Below are positions 16,998-26,006 of a stretch of DNA of 64,000 nucleotides, one piece after another. Position 1 is the stretch's first letter. Each line of letters begins with the position of its first letter. The notes beneath the pieces were generated by a model. It did no database searches and was not told where the DNA came from. It saw only the letters and a program-made list of their open reading frames with translations. The stretch is from Pontibacter chinhatensis (lineage in GTDB: Bacteria; Bacteroidota; Bacteroidia; Cytophagales; Hymenobacteraceae), in assembly GCF_900113285.1 (NCBI RefSeq), contig NZ_FOOT01000004.1:434001-498000 (forward strand), written 5' to 3'. The position numbers and the translations under genes are program-made.

Positions 16998-18020
16998 ATG
17001 CATGATATTAATGCTCTGAAAGAGCTTCTGAAAGAGCCTAAAGAGGTGCTAATCACCACACACCACAAGCCCGATGCGGATGCATTAGGCTCTTCGCTAG
17101 GCCTGGCTGGCTATCTTAAAAAGAAAGGACACCACGTTACCGTTATCACCCCGTCTGACTATCCCAACTTCCTGAACTGGATGCACGGCAACAGTGAGGT
17201 GATAGTATATTCTGAGCACAACGACGCGCTGGTGCAGCGCCTTATCCAGGAGTCTCAGATGATTTTCTGTCTGGATTTCAACACCCTCTCGCGCATTAAC
17301 GAGATGGGCGAGTACATCCGGCAAGCCTCAGGCACGAAGGTGCTGGTAGACCACCACCTGCAGCCGGAGAACTTTGCAGACCTGAGCTTCTCCAACACAA
17401 GCGCCGCCGCCACCGCCGAAATTGTGTATGACATGATAAAGGCTATGGGCGACGCCGACCTGATTGACACAGAGATTGGCGAGTGCCTCTATGCCGGCAT
17501 CATGACCGACACGGGCTCTTTCCGCCACCCCAGTACCTCCAAAAACGTGCACCTGATCATAGCAGACCTGCTGCAGATCGGGGTCGAGACCTCTAAAATC
17601 CACCGCCTGATTTATGACAGCTCCTCGGAGTTGCGCCTGCGCTTCCTGGGGTATGCCCTGAAAGAAAAGCTGGTGGTGCTGCCTGAGTATAGAACGGCTT
17701 ACTTTGCCATCACAGCAGACGAGCTGAAGGCCTATGACTCCAAAACCGGTGATACAGAGGGCCTTGTAAACTACGCACTCTCTATCGAAGGCATCGTTTT
17801 TGCAGCGCTCATCATCGACCGCACGCAGGCGGTGAAGATGTCGTTTCGCTCGGTGGGCGATTTCTCGGTGAATGATTTTGCCCGGGAGCACTTTAACGGG
17901 GGCGGCCACAAAAACGCAGCTGGCGGCATGTCCATAGACACGCTGGAGAATACCGTAGCCAGGTTCGAGAGCCTGCTGCCGCTTTACAAAGATCAGTTGC
18001 AGCACGCCACAGACAAATAA
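16998..18020 (+). CDS. nrnA: DHH-family oligoribonuclease / pAp phosphatase
   Basis: 340 residues. NrnA-type enzymes degrade nano-RNA of 2-5 nt and dephosphorylate 3'-phosphoadenosine 5'-phosphate, replacing Orn/CysQ in bacteria lacking them. Seen: DHH-domain motifs HHKPDADALGS (22-32), FCLDFN and VDHH, a middle TDTGSF, and the C-terminal DHHA1 motif GGGHKNAAGG that binds substrate. Manganese-dependent by family; cytoplasmic. First gene of a tight run with two FKBP genes (gaps of 25 and 9 bp). Confidence 0.9.
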   Translation: MHDINALKELLKEPKEVLITTHHKPDADALGSSLGLAGYLKKKGHHVTVITPSDYPNFLNWMHGNSEVIVYSEHNDALVQRLIQESQMIFCLDFNTLSRINEMGEYIRQASGTKVLVDHHLQPENFADLSFSNTSAAATAEIVYDMIKAMGDADLIDTEIGECLYAGIMTDTGSFRHPSTSKNVHLIIADLLQIGVETSKIHRLIYDSSSELRLRFLGYALKEKLVVLPEYRTAYFAITADELKAYDSKTGDTEGLVNYALSIEGIVFAALIIDRTQAVKMSFRSVGDFSVNDFAREHFNGGGHKNAAGGMSIDTLENTVARFESLLPLYKDQLQHATDK

Positions 18021-18045
18021 AAAACCTTAATCCATACTATACTAG

Positions 18046-19023
18046 ATGCTATCTAAAACCAAATTCATGCTGCCGGTTCTGGCCGGAGCACTCCTGTTGC
18101 AGAGCTGCAACAAAGACAACAACGAGTTTCATACCACGGCCGATGGCCTGGAGTATAGAATTTACGAGCAAACCGGCAAAGGCAAGTATAAAGAAAGAGG
18201 CGAGATCTCAGCCGCAGACTCCCTGGGCGCCAAAGAAGGGCAGTTTATCGCTCTCCACTGGCAGATCCTGAACGCTGATGACTCTGTTTTTGTAGACACC
18301 CGCAACAACCCGCCCCACCTGCCGATGGTTATCCCGTTCATGCAGCCCATGATGAAGGGCGGCCTGGAGGATGCCGTGATGATGCTGGCCGCCGGCGACA
18401 GCGGCGTGTTCAGAATGAACGCCGACACCGTGTTTACGCAACTTTTCAGAAGCCCGCTTCCGGAGCACATCAAGCCGGGAACCGACGTGACCTTCCGCAT
18501 CAAGAACGAGCGCATCATGAACCGCGCCGAGGCCGACACTTACCAGCAGGAGCTGATGCAGCGCTACATGGAGGAGTCTAAGGTGCGTGCCGAGAAGCAG
18601 ATAAAAGTAGACGACGAGAAGATACAGCAGTACATCAAGGATCAGAAGCTTGGTGAGGCTCAGAAAACGGAGTCTGGCGTGTACTACATCGTAACTGAGC
18701 AGGGCAAAGGCGAGAAGCCAGCCGCCGGCGATATTGTAGCTGTGCACTACAAAGGCACCCGCCTGGATGGCAAGCAGTTCGACTCTTCTTACGACAACCC
18801 AATGTCTGGTGGTGAGCCTATCCGTTTCCCGATTGGCCAGCAGCAGGTAATCAAAGGGTGGGACGATGCCATTCCGCAACTGAACAAAGGTTCCAAGGCC
18901 ATCCTGCTGATCCCGTCGCCGCTGGCTTACGGTGAGCAGGCTCCAAGCCCGGACATCCCTGCCAACAGCATCCTGCGCTTCGACGTGGAGTTGGTTGACA
19001 TTCAGAAACAAGCAAACCAGTAA
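18046..19023 (+). CDS. FKBP-type peptidyl-prolyl isomerase lipoprotein, two-domain
   Basis: 325 residues: lipoprotein signal MLSKTKFMLPVLAGALLLQSC with Cys21, a divergent N-terminal FKBP-like domain (about 35-165) lacking most active-site aromatic residues, a helical charged linker (about 165-200), and a canonical C-terminal FKBP domain (about 205-320) with VAVHYKGTRLDGKQFDSSYD, VIKGWDDAIPQLNKGSKAILLIPSPLAYG and ILRFDVELV. Predicted to sit in the periplasm, anchored to a membrane, and help fold exported proteins. Confidence 0.88.
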   Translation: MLSKTKFMLPVLAGALLLQSCNKDNNEFHTTADGLEYRIYEQTGKGKYKERGEISAADSLGAKEGQFIALHWQILNADDSVFVDTRNNPPHLPMVIPFMQPMMKGGLEDAVMMLAAGDSGVFRMNADTVFTQLFRSPLPEHIKPGTDVTFRIKNERIMNRAEADTYQQELMQRYMEESKVRAEKQIKVDDEKIQQYIKDQKLGEAQKTESGVYYIVTEQGKGEKPAAGDIVAVHYKGTRLDGKQFDSSYDNPMSGGEPIRFPIGQQQVIKGWDDAIPQLNKGSKAILLIPSPLAYGEQAPSPDIPANSILRFDVELVDIQKQANQ

Positions 19024-19032
19024 GTCTAACTT

Positions 19033-19542
19033 ATGATTTCAGCATTAAAAGGCAACAGGAGCCGCCTGCTACAGGCGCTTCTGGTGCTTTTCGTAATACT
19101 TGGCTTTGCCGCCTGCAAAAAGGACGACAACACGCCACAGCGCGAGAAAGACGACAAGAAGCTTCAGGAGTACTTCAAAGCCAACGGCATTGACCCTGCC
19201 ACCTTGGTAAAGCGTAACTCAGGTTTATACTACCAGCTGCTGCAGGAGGGAACCGGCGACAAGATTTTCCCTGGCGACAAGGTATCCGTGCACTACACGG
19301 GCACTTTCCTAGATGGCGAAAAGTTCGACTCCAGCCACGATAGAAACGAGCCCCTCGTGTTCACAATTGGCTATGGCGAAGTTATAGCCGGATGGGATGA
19401 AGGCCTGACACTGATGCGTGTGGGCGAAAAAGCTAAGCTATTTGTGCCTTCTCATTTAGGATATGGTCCAAGAGGCAGAGGTACTGTTCCGGGCAACACA
19501 CCTCTCATTTTTGAGGTAGAAGTGCTAGAGGTTCTGCCGTAA
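19033..19542 (+). CDS. FKBP-type peptidyl-prolyl isomerase lipoprotein
   Basis: 169 residues: signal ending LGFAAC (lipidated Cys about 28), a short charged stretch, then one complete FKBP domain with VSVHYTGTFLDGEKFDSSHD, VIAGWDEGLTLMRVGEKAKLFVPSHLGYG and LIFEVEVLEV. Active-site aromatics are kept. It directly follows the two-domain FKBP gene and probably shares its transcript and periplasmic folding role. The last codons run into an AAGTATACTT word that overlaps the stop. Confidence 0.9.
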   Translation: MISALKGNRSRLLQALLVLFVILGFAACKKDDNTPQREKDDKKLQEYFKANGIDPATLVKRNSGLYYQLLQEGTGDKIFPGDKVSVHYTGTFLDGEKFDSSHDRNEPLVFTIGYGEVIAGWDEGLTLMRVGEKAKLFVPSHLGYGPRGRGTVPGNTPLIFEVEVLEVLP

Positions 19543-19565
19543 GTATACTTGAACAACAGCAACTG

Positions 19566-19605
19566 AAAAGCCGCCGGGGTCTATACTCCCCGGCGGCTTT
19601 TTTTA
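19566..19605 (+). terminator. strong rho-independent terminator
   Basis: A 14-bp perfect stem (19566-19579 with 19588-19601), 8-nt loop and T run, ending the nrnA-FKBP operon. Confidence 0.92.
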
Positions 19606-20233
19606 TACTTCCGAATTCACAATTTATACTTCAGGAGGATGGTTATACTTCAGCATTTATACTTTCACTCCTCCGCTTTCCATACTTTTATACTTTATAA
19701 CCGAGGTAACGATTAACCCACCCCTAACCCCTCCCAGGAGGGGAATTTCAAAAGTAGAATTCGATTCTCCTGCCAGTAACAGGGCATTTTATACTTTTCT
19801 TTTGTCATCCTGAAAGGATCTTGGTAGCAAGTTGCAGAGGCTTAGCCTCCCTTCTACCAGGTTTCTTCACAGAATGACAAGTGATTTTAAACTCTTTGTG
19901 GGTAGAATGAAAAGCGCCCCTTATTGATTAGGCTGATATGACTTGCCCACAAGATCCTTTCAGGATGACAGGTTAATGTATATTAAATCCGCCTTTTCAT
20001 CTCCGCTCGCTGTACTTTATAACTCAAGTTACGGTTTGCTACTACGATAAAAGTGCAAACCCACCCCTAACCCCTCCCAAGAGGGGATTAATTACCTAAA
20101 AAAATTCCCCTCCTTGGAGGGGCAGGGGTGGGTTAATCGCAAGGTTGGGTTTTATATTTAAACGCCTTTTGTCCTTTGTCCAAAATTCTTTTGTCCTGAT
20201 GCGTTATACGTTTGTCCTGATGCGCTACACCCC
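19606..20233. repeat. repeat-filled intergenic region
   Basis: About 630 bp with no supported gene. It holds: a run of TATACTT words (19602-19697); CCCCTCC-hairpin repeats at 19710-19748, 20056-20093 and, inverted, 20103-20140; a TCATCCTGAAAGGATCTTG element at 19801-19880 ending AGAATGACA, with its inverted partner at 19949-19973; and a short TTTTGTCCTTTGTCC/TTTGTCCTGATGCG duplication at 20168-20226. It separates the convergent FKBP operon and recO. Confidence 0.7.
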
Positions 20234-20947
20234 CTACTCCGCCAGCACTTCCGAAAGTATGGCCAGGGAGTTGATTTCGCCGAGCCGGTCCACGTGCAGC
20301 TGGTAGTAGCGGATGAGGATGTCGAGCAGCTCGCGGCGGACGCGGCCGTTGGGAATGGAGGTATGGTCGGGCTCCTGCAGCAGCTCGTCGAAATACTTTT
20401 CGTGCACCTGCACGGCCATTACGGTAGGCGCTGAAGTGGCCGCCTGCGCATTGGGCGAAAACACGACCTGCTCCACAATTTCCGTTCCCGAGCTTGGTCC
20501 GAAACCCAAATGGTAGCTCAGCTGCAGCAGAAACACGAGGTGGAAGTTCTCAAACCCGCTCTCCATCTCGTCAAACGTGGTGATGGCCGTGTAGAGAAAA
20601 TGGAACAGCGGCAGGTTCTCCTCCTCCTCCTTCACCGTGCGCGCCACCACTTCTGACAGGAACAGCACGATGCTGCTCTTGCGGATATCGAACGGAATGG
20701 ACACAAAGGAATAGGAGGTTCTGTACTCGGAAATGCGCGACAGGCCGCCCCGGTGCGAAGTATAGACCACCATCTCCAGCAGCGTGAACGGCTGAAACAA
20801 GGCCACGCGGGAGCCATTGCCCTTCTTGCGCACGCCATTCACCACGTAAGACTGCACGCCCAGCGCCTCAGTATAGATTTTGGTGATGATGGACGTCTCC
20901 CTATACTTGATGTTGCTGAGAACGATCCCCCTTGTCTTGACTAACAT
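20234..20947 (-). CDS. recO: DNA repair protein RecO
   Basis: 237 residues. RecO works with RecR to load RecA on SSB-covered single-stranded DNA in the RecFOR gap-repair pathway. Seen: N-terminal OB-fold start MLVKTRGIVLSNIKYRETS, NGVRKKG, LFQPFTLLEMVVY, then the helical domain with HLVFLLQLSYHLGF. The protein contains no cysteine at all, so it lacks the four-Cys zinc site found in many RecO proteins. Its ATG directly abuts the porZ stop (TAAATG), indicating translational coupling. Confidence 0.88.
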   Translation of the reverse strand: MLVKTRGIVLSNIKYRETSIITKIYTEALGVQSYVVNGVRKKGNGSRVALFQPFTLLEMVVYTSHRGGLSRISEYRTSYSFVSIPFDIRKSSIVLFLSEVVARTVKEEEENLPLFHFLYTAITTFDEMESGFENFHLVFLLQLSYHLGFGPSSGTEIVEQVVFSPNAQAATSAPTVMAVQVHEKYFDELLQEPDHTSIPNGRVRRELLDILIRYYQLHVDRLGEINSLAILSEVLAE

Positions 20948-23251
20948 TTACTCCAGTACGGCTATTTTACTTATACAGGTTTGCTCGCCATTGCTGCCCA
21001 GAACCAGGTATACCCCGGCCTTCACGCGGTTTCCGTTGTAGTCGCGGGCGTTCCAGGCGAAGGTGCCGCCTGTAGCTTTGCCTTTATACACCAGCGTGCC
21101 CGCCACATCGGTAATACGCACGTCGGCATTGTTTGGCAAGCCCGAGACGCCTACTTCTCCGGTAAAATCCGGACGGACCGGGTTGGGGAACACCATGGCG
21201 CAATCGGGTTTTCCTTCGGTCAGGGTGGCGTTGGAGCGGAAAGAGGCCACGCCGGCATCGGTGGCCACAAACACCTCCCCCGATTGGTGCTCCACTCCTA
21301 CGGCGTATACTTTGTCAGAGGGCAGTGGGCTGTTTTGGGTGGTGAAGTGGTGAAGCTGCGCATCGCCATCGGGACTGAACAGCCAGAGGCCGTTATCGGT
21401 GCCAACCCATTTGCGGTTGGCACCGTCCACGGCGATACTTCTGACGATTTGCCCATCCAGCAGCGGGCGACCGTCTATAATAGGTATGCGCGCATCGTAG
21501 CGACCGGACTCAAAAACCAAGGCGGTGTTGTAGAAAATGCCGATGCCGCTGACCGTGCCCACCCAGATGTCGCCGTTGAAGTCTTTGGCCATGCTATACA
21601 CCGCGCCGCTTGGCAGGCCACCATTCCCCTCGCCCACGCCCAGCGTTCGGGTACGGTACTGCTGCTCGTCGAACACCACCAGGCCACTGCGGCTATTGCC
21701 CCTCCTGGCAATGGAGAGCCACTTCTGCCCATAGTCGTCGAGCACAAGAGCGGTCAGGTTACTGGCATCAGCCAGGTTGTTTAACGTATAGGATTGCCAG
21801 CTACCGTCGGGACTGAGCCGGTGCAGGCCGGGCGCACCGGATTGCTGACTCGGGTTCACTACCCACACGTTTCCCTCGTAATCCACGGCCACATCGGTGA
21901 CGCGCACCTGGTCTGTGCCAGCTGTCGGCAGCAGCGGGCTGTTTGCCTGGTTATAAAGTATGGCTTTCTCCGGTCCCTCCCACTCTATCAGGCCGCTGCC
22001 GTAGCTGGCCAGGTAGAGTTTGTTAGTGGTAAGGTTGAGCATCACGCTGGCCAGGTCCTGACCGGTTACAAAAGAAGGCTGCGGGTAAAGCGCGCGGTTA
22101 AAGCTCTGCCACGCACCGTTGCTGTAAGTATAAAAGCCGTTCCAGTTTTGGAGTGGCTCATAACTTTCGGTATAGCCGCCGCTCACCACGTATACCTTGC
22201 CGCCATACGTATAAATCCGGAAGCCATCGCTGGCGTAGGGGCCACCGGGCGCAAAGGCTGCAGCTTCAGAACTGCTAAGGTTCAGCTTGACTAAACCCTT
22301 TGCTTGGTCGGCCAGCCACACTTCGCCGCCTGCGGTTGCCACTGCCTCCTGTGGCTGCGGTGCTAAAGTATGATGCAACGTATAAACCTGCCCGCTAGCA
22401 TCCAGCACCTTCACTCCTTCCGCAGAAACGATACTTAGGTAAGCCTCTGAGGCATTTATACTTTTAACCTCAGTCCCGGAAGCCAGCGTGGTTGCGCTCC
22501 AGTTGCCGCCGCCGCTCCAAGTATAAACACCGCTCGTGGTACCCGCATACAGTTTTCCCTGGAAAGCCACTAAACCTGTAATAGCCGCATTCTCAGGCAA
22601 GCCGCTACTCTCGTTTCGCCAGCTCCGGAAATCCTGCAGGTTGGTGCCCGAAAGGGGCGCGGAAAGAACACCCAGGCTGGTAGCCAGGTAAATCTTATCT
22701 CCAAGTATGGCGACGTCAGTGGCGTTTATACTTTCGCCGTTAGGGCCCAGGCTGCTGTAGGTTTCCTTTACCTCGCGCTTTTCCAGGTCCAGCACCACCA
22801 CCCCGAAGCTCGTGGCCAGGTAAGCCAGCTGGTTAAAAGTATAAATGCGGTTGATTTTCTTCTCGCCGGCAATACTCTTACGGAAGATGTCGGTGATGGC
22901 GTGGAGGCGGTTGCCTTGCAGCAAGTCTACCTTGGTGTTGTGGTAGGCGATAACAAGCGTGCTGGCGCCCGTGCTGAAGGCAATGTCGCTGATTTGCTGC
23001 TCGCTCAGGCCATCTACTTTCGAGATGGTTTCGGTGGTATTGAACTCGGTGTCGTAGTAAAAAAGCCCACGCTCAGCAGCCAGGTATACTTTGTCGCCAG
23101 CCACGGCCACGGCTTTGCCCTGGTGGTAAGGCACATGCACCTGCCAGCCTCCAATTGGCACCTGGCTCTGCGCCTGCGCCATACTGCACCACCACGCCAT
23201 CAGCAGGCATTGCAAAGTATAAGCAAGTATGAATTTCCGGGTAGTGGGCAT
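20948..23251 (-). CDS. porZ: type IX secretion system protein PorZ
   Basis: About 767 residues from ATG 23251. Seen: signal peptide MPTTRKFILAYTLQCLLMAWWCSMAQA; then IPIGGWQVHVPYHQGKAVA, GDKVYLAAERGLFYYD, ISKVDGLSEQQISDIAF and VIAYHNTKVDLLQG, the signature opening of PorZ; repeated beta-propeller blades through about residue 670; and a C-terminal type A sorting-like domain (VFPNPVRP...VRITDVAGTLVY...AGVYLVLG). PorZ is part of the outer-membrane attachment complex (with PorU, PorV, PorQ) that processes T9SS cargo. A longer frame to 23335 lacks support since it puts the signal internally. It lies upstream of and abuts recO. Confidence 0.82.
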   Translation of the reverse strand: MPTTRKFILAYTLQCLLMAWWCSMAQAQSQVPIGGWQVHVPYHQGKAVAVAGDKVYLAAERGLFYYDTEFNTTETISKVDGLSEQQISDIAFSTGASTLVIAYHNTKVDLLQGNRLHAITDIFRKSIAGEKKINRIYTFNQLAYLATSFGVVVLDLEKREVKETYSSLGPNGESINATDVAILGDKIYLATSLGVLSAPLSGTNLQDFRSWRNESSGLPENAAITGLVAFQGKLYAGTTSGVYTWSGGGNWSATTLASGTEVKSINASEAYLSIVSAEGVKVLDASGQVYTLHHTLAPQPQEAVATAGGEVWLADQAKGLVKLNLSSSEAAAFAPGGPYASDGFRIYTYGGKVYVVSGGYTESYEPLQNWNGFYTYSNGAWQSFNRALYPQPSFVTGQDLASVMLNLTTNKLYLASYGSGLIEWEGPEKAILYNQANSPLLPTAGTDQVRVTDVAVDYEGNVWVVNPSQQSGAPGLHRLSPDGSWQSYTLNNLADASNLTALVLDDYGQKWLSIARRGNSRSGLVVFDEQQYRTRTLGVGEGNGGLPSGAVYSMAKDFNGDIWVGTVSGIGIFYNTALVFESGRYDARIPIIDGRPLLDGQIVRSIAVDGANRKWVGTDNGLWLFSPDGDAQLHHFTTQNSPLPSDKVYAVGVEHQSGEVFVATDAGVASFRSNATLTEGKPDCAMVFPNPVRPDFTGEVGVSGLPNNADVRITDVAGTLVYKGKATGGTFAWNARDYNGNRVKAGVYLVLGSNGEQTCISKIAVLE

Positions 23252-23321
23252 CTCGACAAGGGACAAAAGACTCTGTGAACCTAAGCTACGCGTGTTTCTA
23301 TCCGCCAAGCAACTCTCCCTA

Positions 23322-23411
23322 CCGCGAGTTTTCAACTCGTGGTACCCTACATAAGCAGGCTTTCAGCCTGCGTGATACAAGGCCATACTTTCGCCAGTTG
23401 AAAACTCGCGG
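23322..23411. repeat. nested hairpin repeats
   Basis: CCGCGAGTTTTCAACT at 23322-23337 and its exact reverse complement at 23396-23411 form a 16-bp outer stem. The left arm also forms its own palindrome (23325-23339), and GCAGGCTTTCAGCCTGC lies between them (23355-23371). Same structural type as 15756-15879, with different arms. Confidence 0.65.
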
Positions 23412-23466
23412 CAGGTATTTAGCACTGGGCAATACCGGCATGTATACTTACGGAACTATCAATCAG

Positions 23467-24060
23467 TTATTTCTTCTGCTTCATGCCCTCTGTAAAACAG
23501 TGGCGGCAGCGGGCCTCGTAAGAGTCGGTTTCGCCCAGCAGCACCTGTTTCTCGTCGGCCACGTTACGGAACGAATAATTGGCAATGTCGCCGCACTGCA
23601 CGCACACGGCGTGTACTTTGGTAACATACTCCGCCACCGCCATCAGGGCCGGCATCGGGCCAAACGGCTTGCCCAGGTAATCCATATCCAGGCCGGCGGC
23701 AATGACGCGCACCCCGCTGTTGGCCAGCTTCACGCATACTTCGGCCAGGCCGTCGTCGAAGAACTGCGCCTCGTCTATGCCCACCACATCGCAGCTACCG
23801 CCCAGCAGCAGCATATCCTGGGCAAAGTCAATGGGTGTGGAGCGGATGGCGTTGGCGTCATGCGACACCACATCCTCCTCATGGTAACGCTTGTCTATGG
23901 AAGGCTTAAAAATCTCGATCTTCTGCTTGGCAATCTTGGCGCGGTTCAACCTCCTGATCAGTTCCTCCGTCTTACCCGAGAACATCGACCCGCAGATCAC
24001 CTCAATCCAACCCTTTCTGTTAACATGGCTTTTGTTGCCTACGCGCGGTTCAATAAACAT
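23467..24060 (-). CDS. tdk: thymidine kinase
   Basis: 197 residues, type II (TK1-like) thymidine kinase, which phosphorylates thymidine with ATP for the salvage pathway. Seen: P-loop GSMFSGKT at residues 24-31, KPSIDKRY, Walker B/active site [10 protein letters not shown], the lasso-loop region [11 protein letters not shown], and a zinc site of paired Cys (VCVQCG ... CRHC). Complete and typical in length. It stands alone with an AT-rich upstream region. Confidence 0.94.
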   Translation of the reverse strand: MFIEPRVGNKSHVNRKGWIEVICGSMFSGKTEELIRRLNRAKIAKQKIEIFKPSIDKRYHEEDVVSHDANAIRSTPIDFAQDMLLLGGSCDVVGIDEAQFFDDGLAEVCVKLANSGVRVIAAGLDMDYLGKPFGPMPALMAVAEYVTKVHAVCVQCGDIANYSFRNVADEKQVLLGETDSYEARCRHCFTEGMKQKK

Positions 24061-24147
24061 GCGTTAATATGCTGGTATGGTAATTTTTGAATGAGTGATG
24101 GAGCAAATGAGTGAATCAGTATTTCCAGGATATGATGCGCAGGATTG

Positions 24148-24216
24148 AAACTCTATAACTCTCAAACTCTATAACTCTCAAACTCTATAACTTTCTAATT
24201 CCTAAACTTTCTAACT
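24148..24216. repeat. tandem AACTCTATAACTCTCA repeat
   Basis: About two and a half copies of a 16-bp unit ACTCTATAACTCTCAA followed by degenerate CTTTCTAATTCCTAAACTTTCTAAC. The same pyrimidine-rich style recurs at 12701-12742, 40775-40838 and 43180-43267. Confidence 0.6.
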
Positions 24217-24534
24217 GCTATACTTCATGTGCGGCAGCTTTGTCTGCTCCGGCACCTTCCCGGTAATTTCGCCGCCTGTCAAAGTACACTGGCAGGTTAA
24301 TCGTTCGTTATCCTTTAGGCGGCCTCTGTCGCGGTAGCGGATTTCGGCAGCCGTAAGCGGCCCAGTATGCTCCATTCCCTGCAAAACAATGATGCGGCAG
24401 GTAGTGCAGCGGCCCTTTGCCCCGCAAGCGTGCATCCAGTCGGTGCCGGCAGCCTGAAGCGCCTTCAGCAGCGTTTGCCCTTCGGTCACCGTTACCTCCA
24501 GGTTCGCCAGGTTTTGCACCTTTAACTTCGGCAT
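24211..24534 (-). CDS. 2Fe-2S ferredoxin-type protein
   Basis: 107 residues with the 2Fe-2S signature Cys37-x5-Cys43-x2-Cys46 (CGAKGRCTTC) and the late CQC at 81-83 supplying the fourth ligand. The order and spacing fit adrenodoxin/plant-type ferredoxin folds. Electron carrier; partner unknown. It is transcribed divergently from the gene at 24568 across only 33 bp, so the two promoter regions must overlap or lie within the neighbouring gene. Confidence 0.88.
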   Translation of the reverse strand: MPKLKVQNLANLEVTVTEGQTLLKALQAAGTDWMHACGAKGRCTTCRIIVLQGMEHTGPLTAAEIRYRDRGRLKDNERLTCQCTLTGGEITGKVPEQTKLPHMKYSS

Positions 24535-24567
24535 AATTTTATAACTTTACAGGAGAAAGCGACAGCA

Positions 24568-25692
24568 ATGGAAGACAAATATAATCAATTACACCTGGAA
24601 CGGTACAGCAAAGAGCTGGCAAATCTGCTCTGCGACCGTCATTTTGCATCTCACGATACCCTGAACGGTCCTCAACTGATTAGTTTTACGCCCATCAAGC
24701 AGGTAAACCTGTTTGTAATAAAGGAGTTACTGCTGAAGTGGCACCACGAGATGGCCAACCTGCGCAGCCCGTACTTCGATTATGAGCACGAGGAGGTGAA
24801 AGAGGCCCTGGTGAACTTCATGAACGTGCTCTCGCGCAAGATCCTGATGAAGCGCGACGCCTTTGAGCCGCTGCTGCAAAAGGCCATCTACGACACCTTT
24901 CTGGTAGTGCTGGCACCGGTGGCTACCTTCGAGGAGAAGTTTTTGCGCATACAGGAGGAGATTACCCTGCCCAAGCTGCAGGAGAACCTGAAGTATATCG
25001 ATATTGACAAGGGCCTTTTTGCAGGTTTTGTAGATACGCTCTCGCCAAGCAGCCGCGACCGCGAGTACATCCTGAGCCGCTTTAAGCTCTATGTAAACGC
25101 CAATCAGGGACTGCGCACGCCACTGCACCAATTGGTGGAGCAGTTCGACGCATTGCTGCCTGTTACCGAGGCCGAGATAAAGGAGCAGGCACAGCCAAAG
25201 TCCGCGCCATCGTTCCTGGACAGGCCTGCAGCCACTGCCAAGCCAGCCCCTGCTGCCCCGGTGCAGGAGAAGGACGTGGTAGCCCCGATACATACGGCCC
25301 AACGCGAGGCAGCTGCCCCTGTGGCACGCCCTGCCATGTATAAAGAGGAAGACGACGAGTTAGAAGAGGTAGCAGCCAACGTGCGCCCGACCCTGAACGA
25401 TAACTTCCGCAAAGCCGCCGCTCCGTCGTCGCTGGCCACCGCGCACAGCAACCGCAAGATAGACTCGCTGAAGAACTCAATCTCCATCAACCAGCGCTTC
25501 AGCTTCATCAACGAGCTCTTCGACGGCGATAACCTGACGTACTACCAGACCATCCAAACATTGGACAATTTCACGGATGCGGACTCGGCGATGCAGTACA
25601 TTACCGGCACCCTGGCCAGCAAGTATGACTGGAGCAGGAAGCAGGAACACGTGGCCAAGCTAATGAAGCTGGTTGAAAGAAAGTTTGCCTGA
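24568..25692 (+). CDS. conserved hypothetical protein
   Basis: 374 residues, soluble. Seen: an alpha-helical N-terminal domain (1-215), a low-complexity Ala/Pro/Glu linker (about 215-300) and a short C-terminal module (about 305-374) beginning SLKNSISINQRFSFINELFDGD and ending MKLVERKFA, which I associate with several Bacteroidota proteins of unknown role. A good ribosome binding site (AGGAG) lies 12 nt before the ATG. No function can be assigned. Ended by a very strong terminator. Confidence 0.75.
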   Translation: MEDKYNQLHLERYSKELANLLCDRHFASHDTLNGPQLISFTPIKQVNLFVIKELLLKWHHEMANLRSPYFDYEHEEVKEALVNFMNVLSRKILMKRDAFEPLLQKAIYDTFLVVLAPVATFEEKFLRIQEEITLPKLQENLKYIDIDKGLFAGFVDTLSPSSRDREYILSRFKLYVNANQGLRTPLHQLVEQFDALLPVTEAEIKEQAQPKSAPSFLDRPAATAKPAPAAPVQEKDVVAPIHTAQREAAAPVARPAMYKEEDDELEEVAANVRPTLNDNFRKAAAPSSLATAHSNRKIDSLKNSISINQRFSFINELFDGDNLTYYQTIQTLDNFTDADSAMQYITGTLASKYDWSRKQEHVAKLMKLVERKFA

Positions 25693-25712
25693 TAAACGCC
25701 GGCATGAAGCTT

Positions 25713-25751
25713 AAAAGAGGAGCCGCTACTGGGTAGCGGCTCCTCTTTTTT
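25713..25751 (+). terminator. very strong rho-independent terminator
   Basis: A perfect 16-bp stem (25713-25728 with 25734-25749), 5-nt loop CTGGG and a T run. Symmetric enough to work in both directions. Confidence 0.92.
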
Positions 25752-26006
25752 ATGGCTTTTTTATCCGGTTTGGCCGGCATTATCATACTTCCGGGCGGCG
25801 CTGTACTGATATTTTAGGCAACATGGCTAAATGTACAGTCGTAGGCATTGCAAATAAAGGCACGAAGTACTAATTATGCACTTTGCATTGCGCCAGGCTT
25901 CTGGAATTGCACTGAACTGCCTGATGGGAGCGGCAAAAAGTTTACCACGACCTGACACAAAGACTGTTTTAACCCGTAACAACTAAAAAGCAACCTGATT
26001 ATCACC
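25752..26006. other. intergenic region, nothing recognised
   Basis: With the preceding terminator this makes a gap of about 310 bp. It holds one CATACTT word and no repeat-family member, RNA gene or clear TAnnTTTG promoter that I can see. Confidence 0.4.

Noticed and set aside
19606..20233. Insertion sequence remnant
   Set aside because: Several repeat families but no transposase fragment or target duplication.
24148..24191. CRISPR-like array
   Set aside because: Units of 16 bp are directly tandem with no spacers and there are no cas genes.
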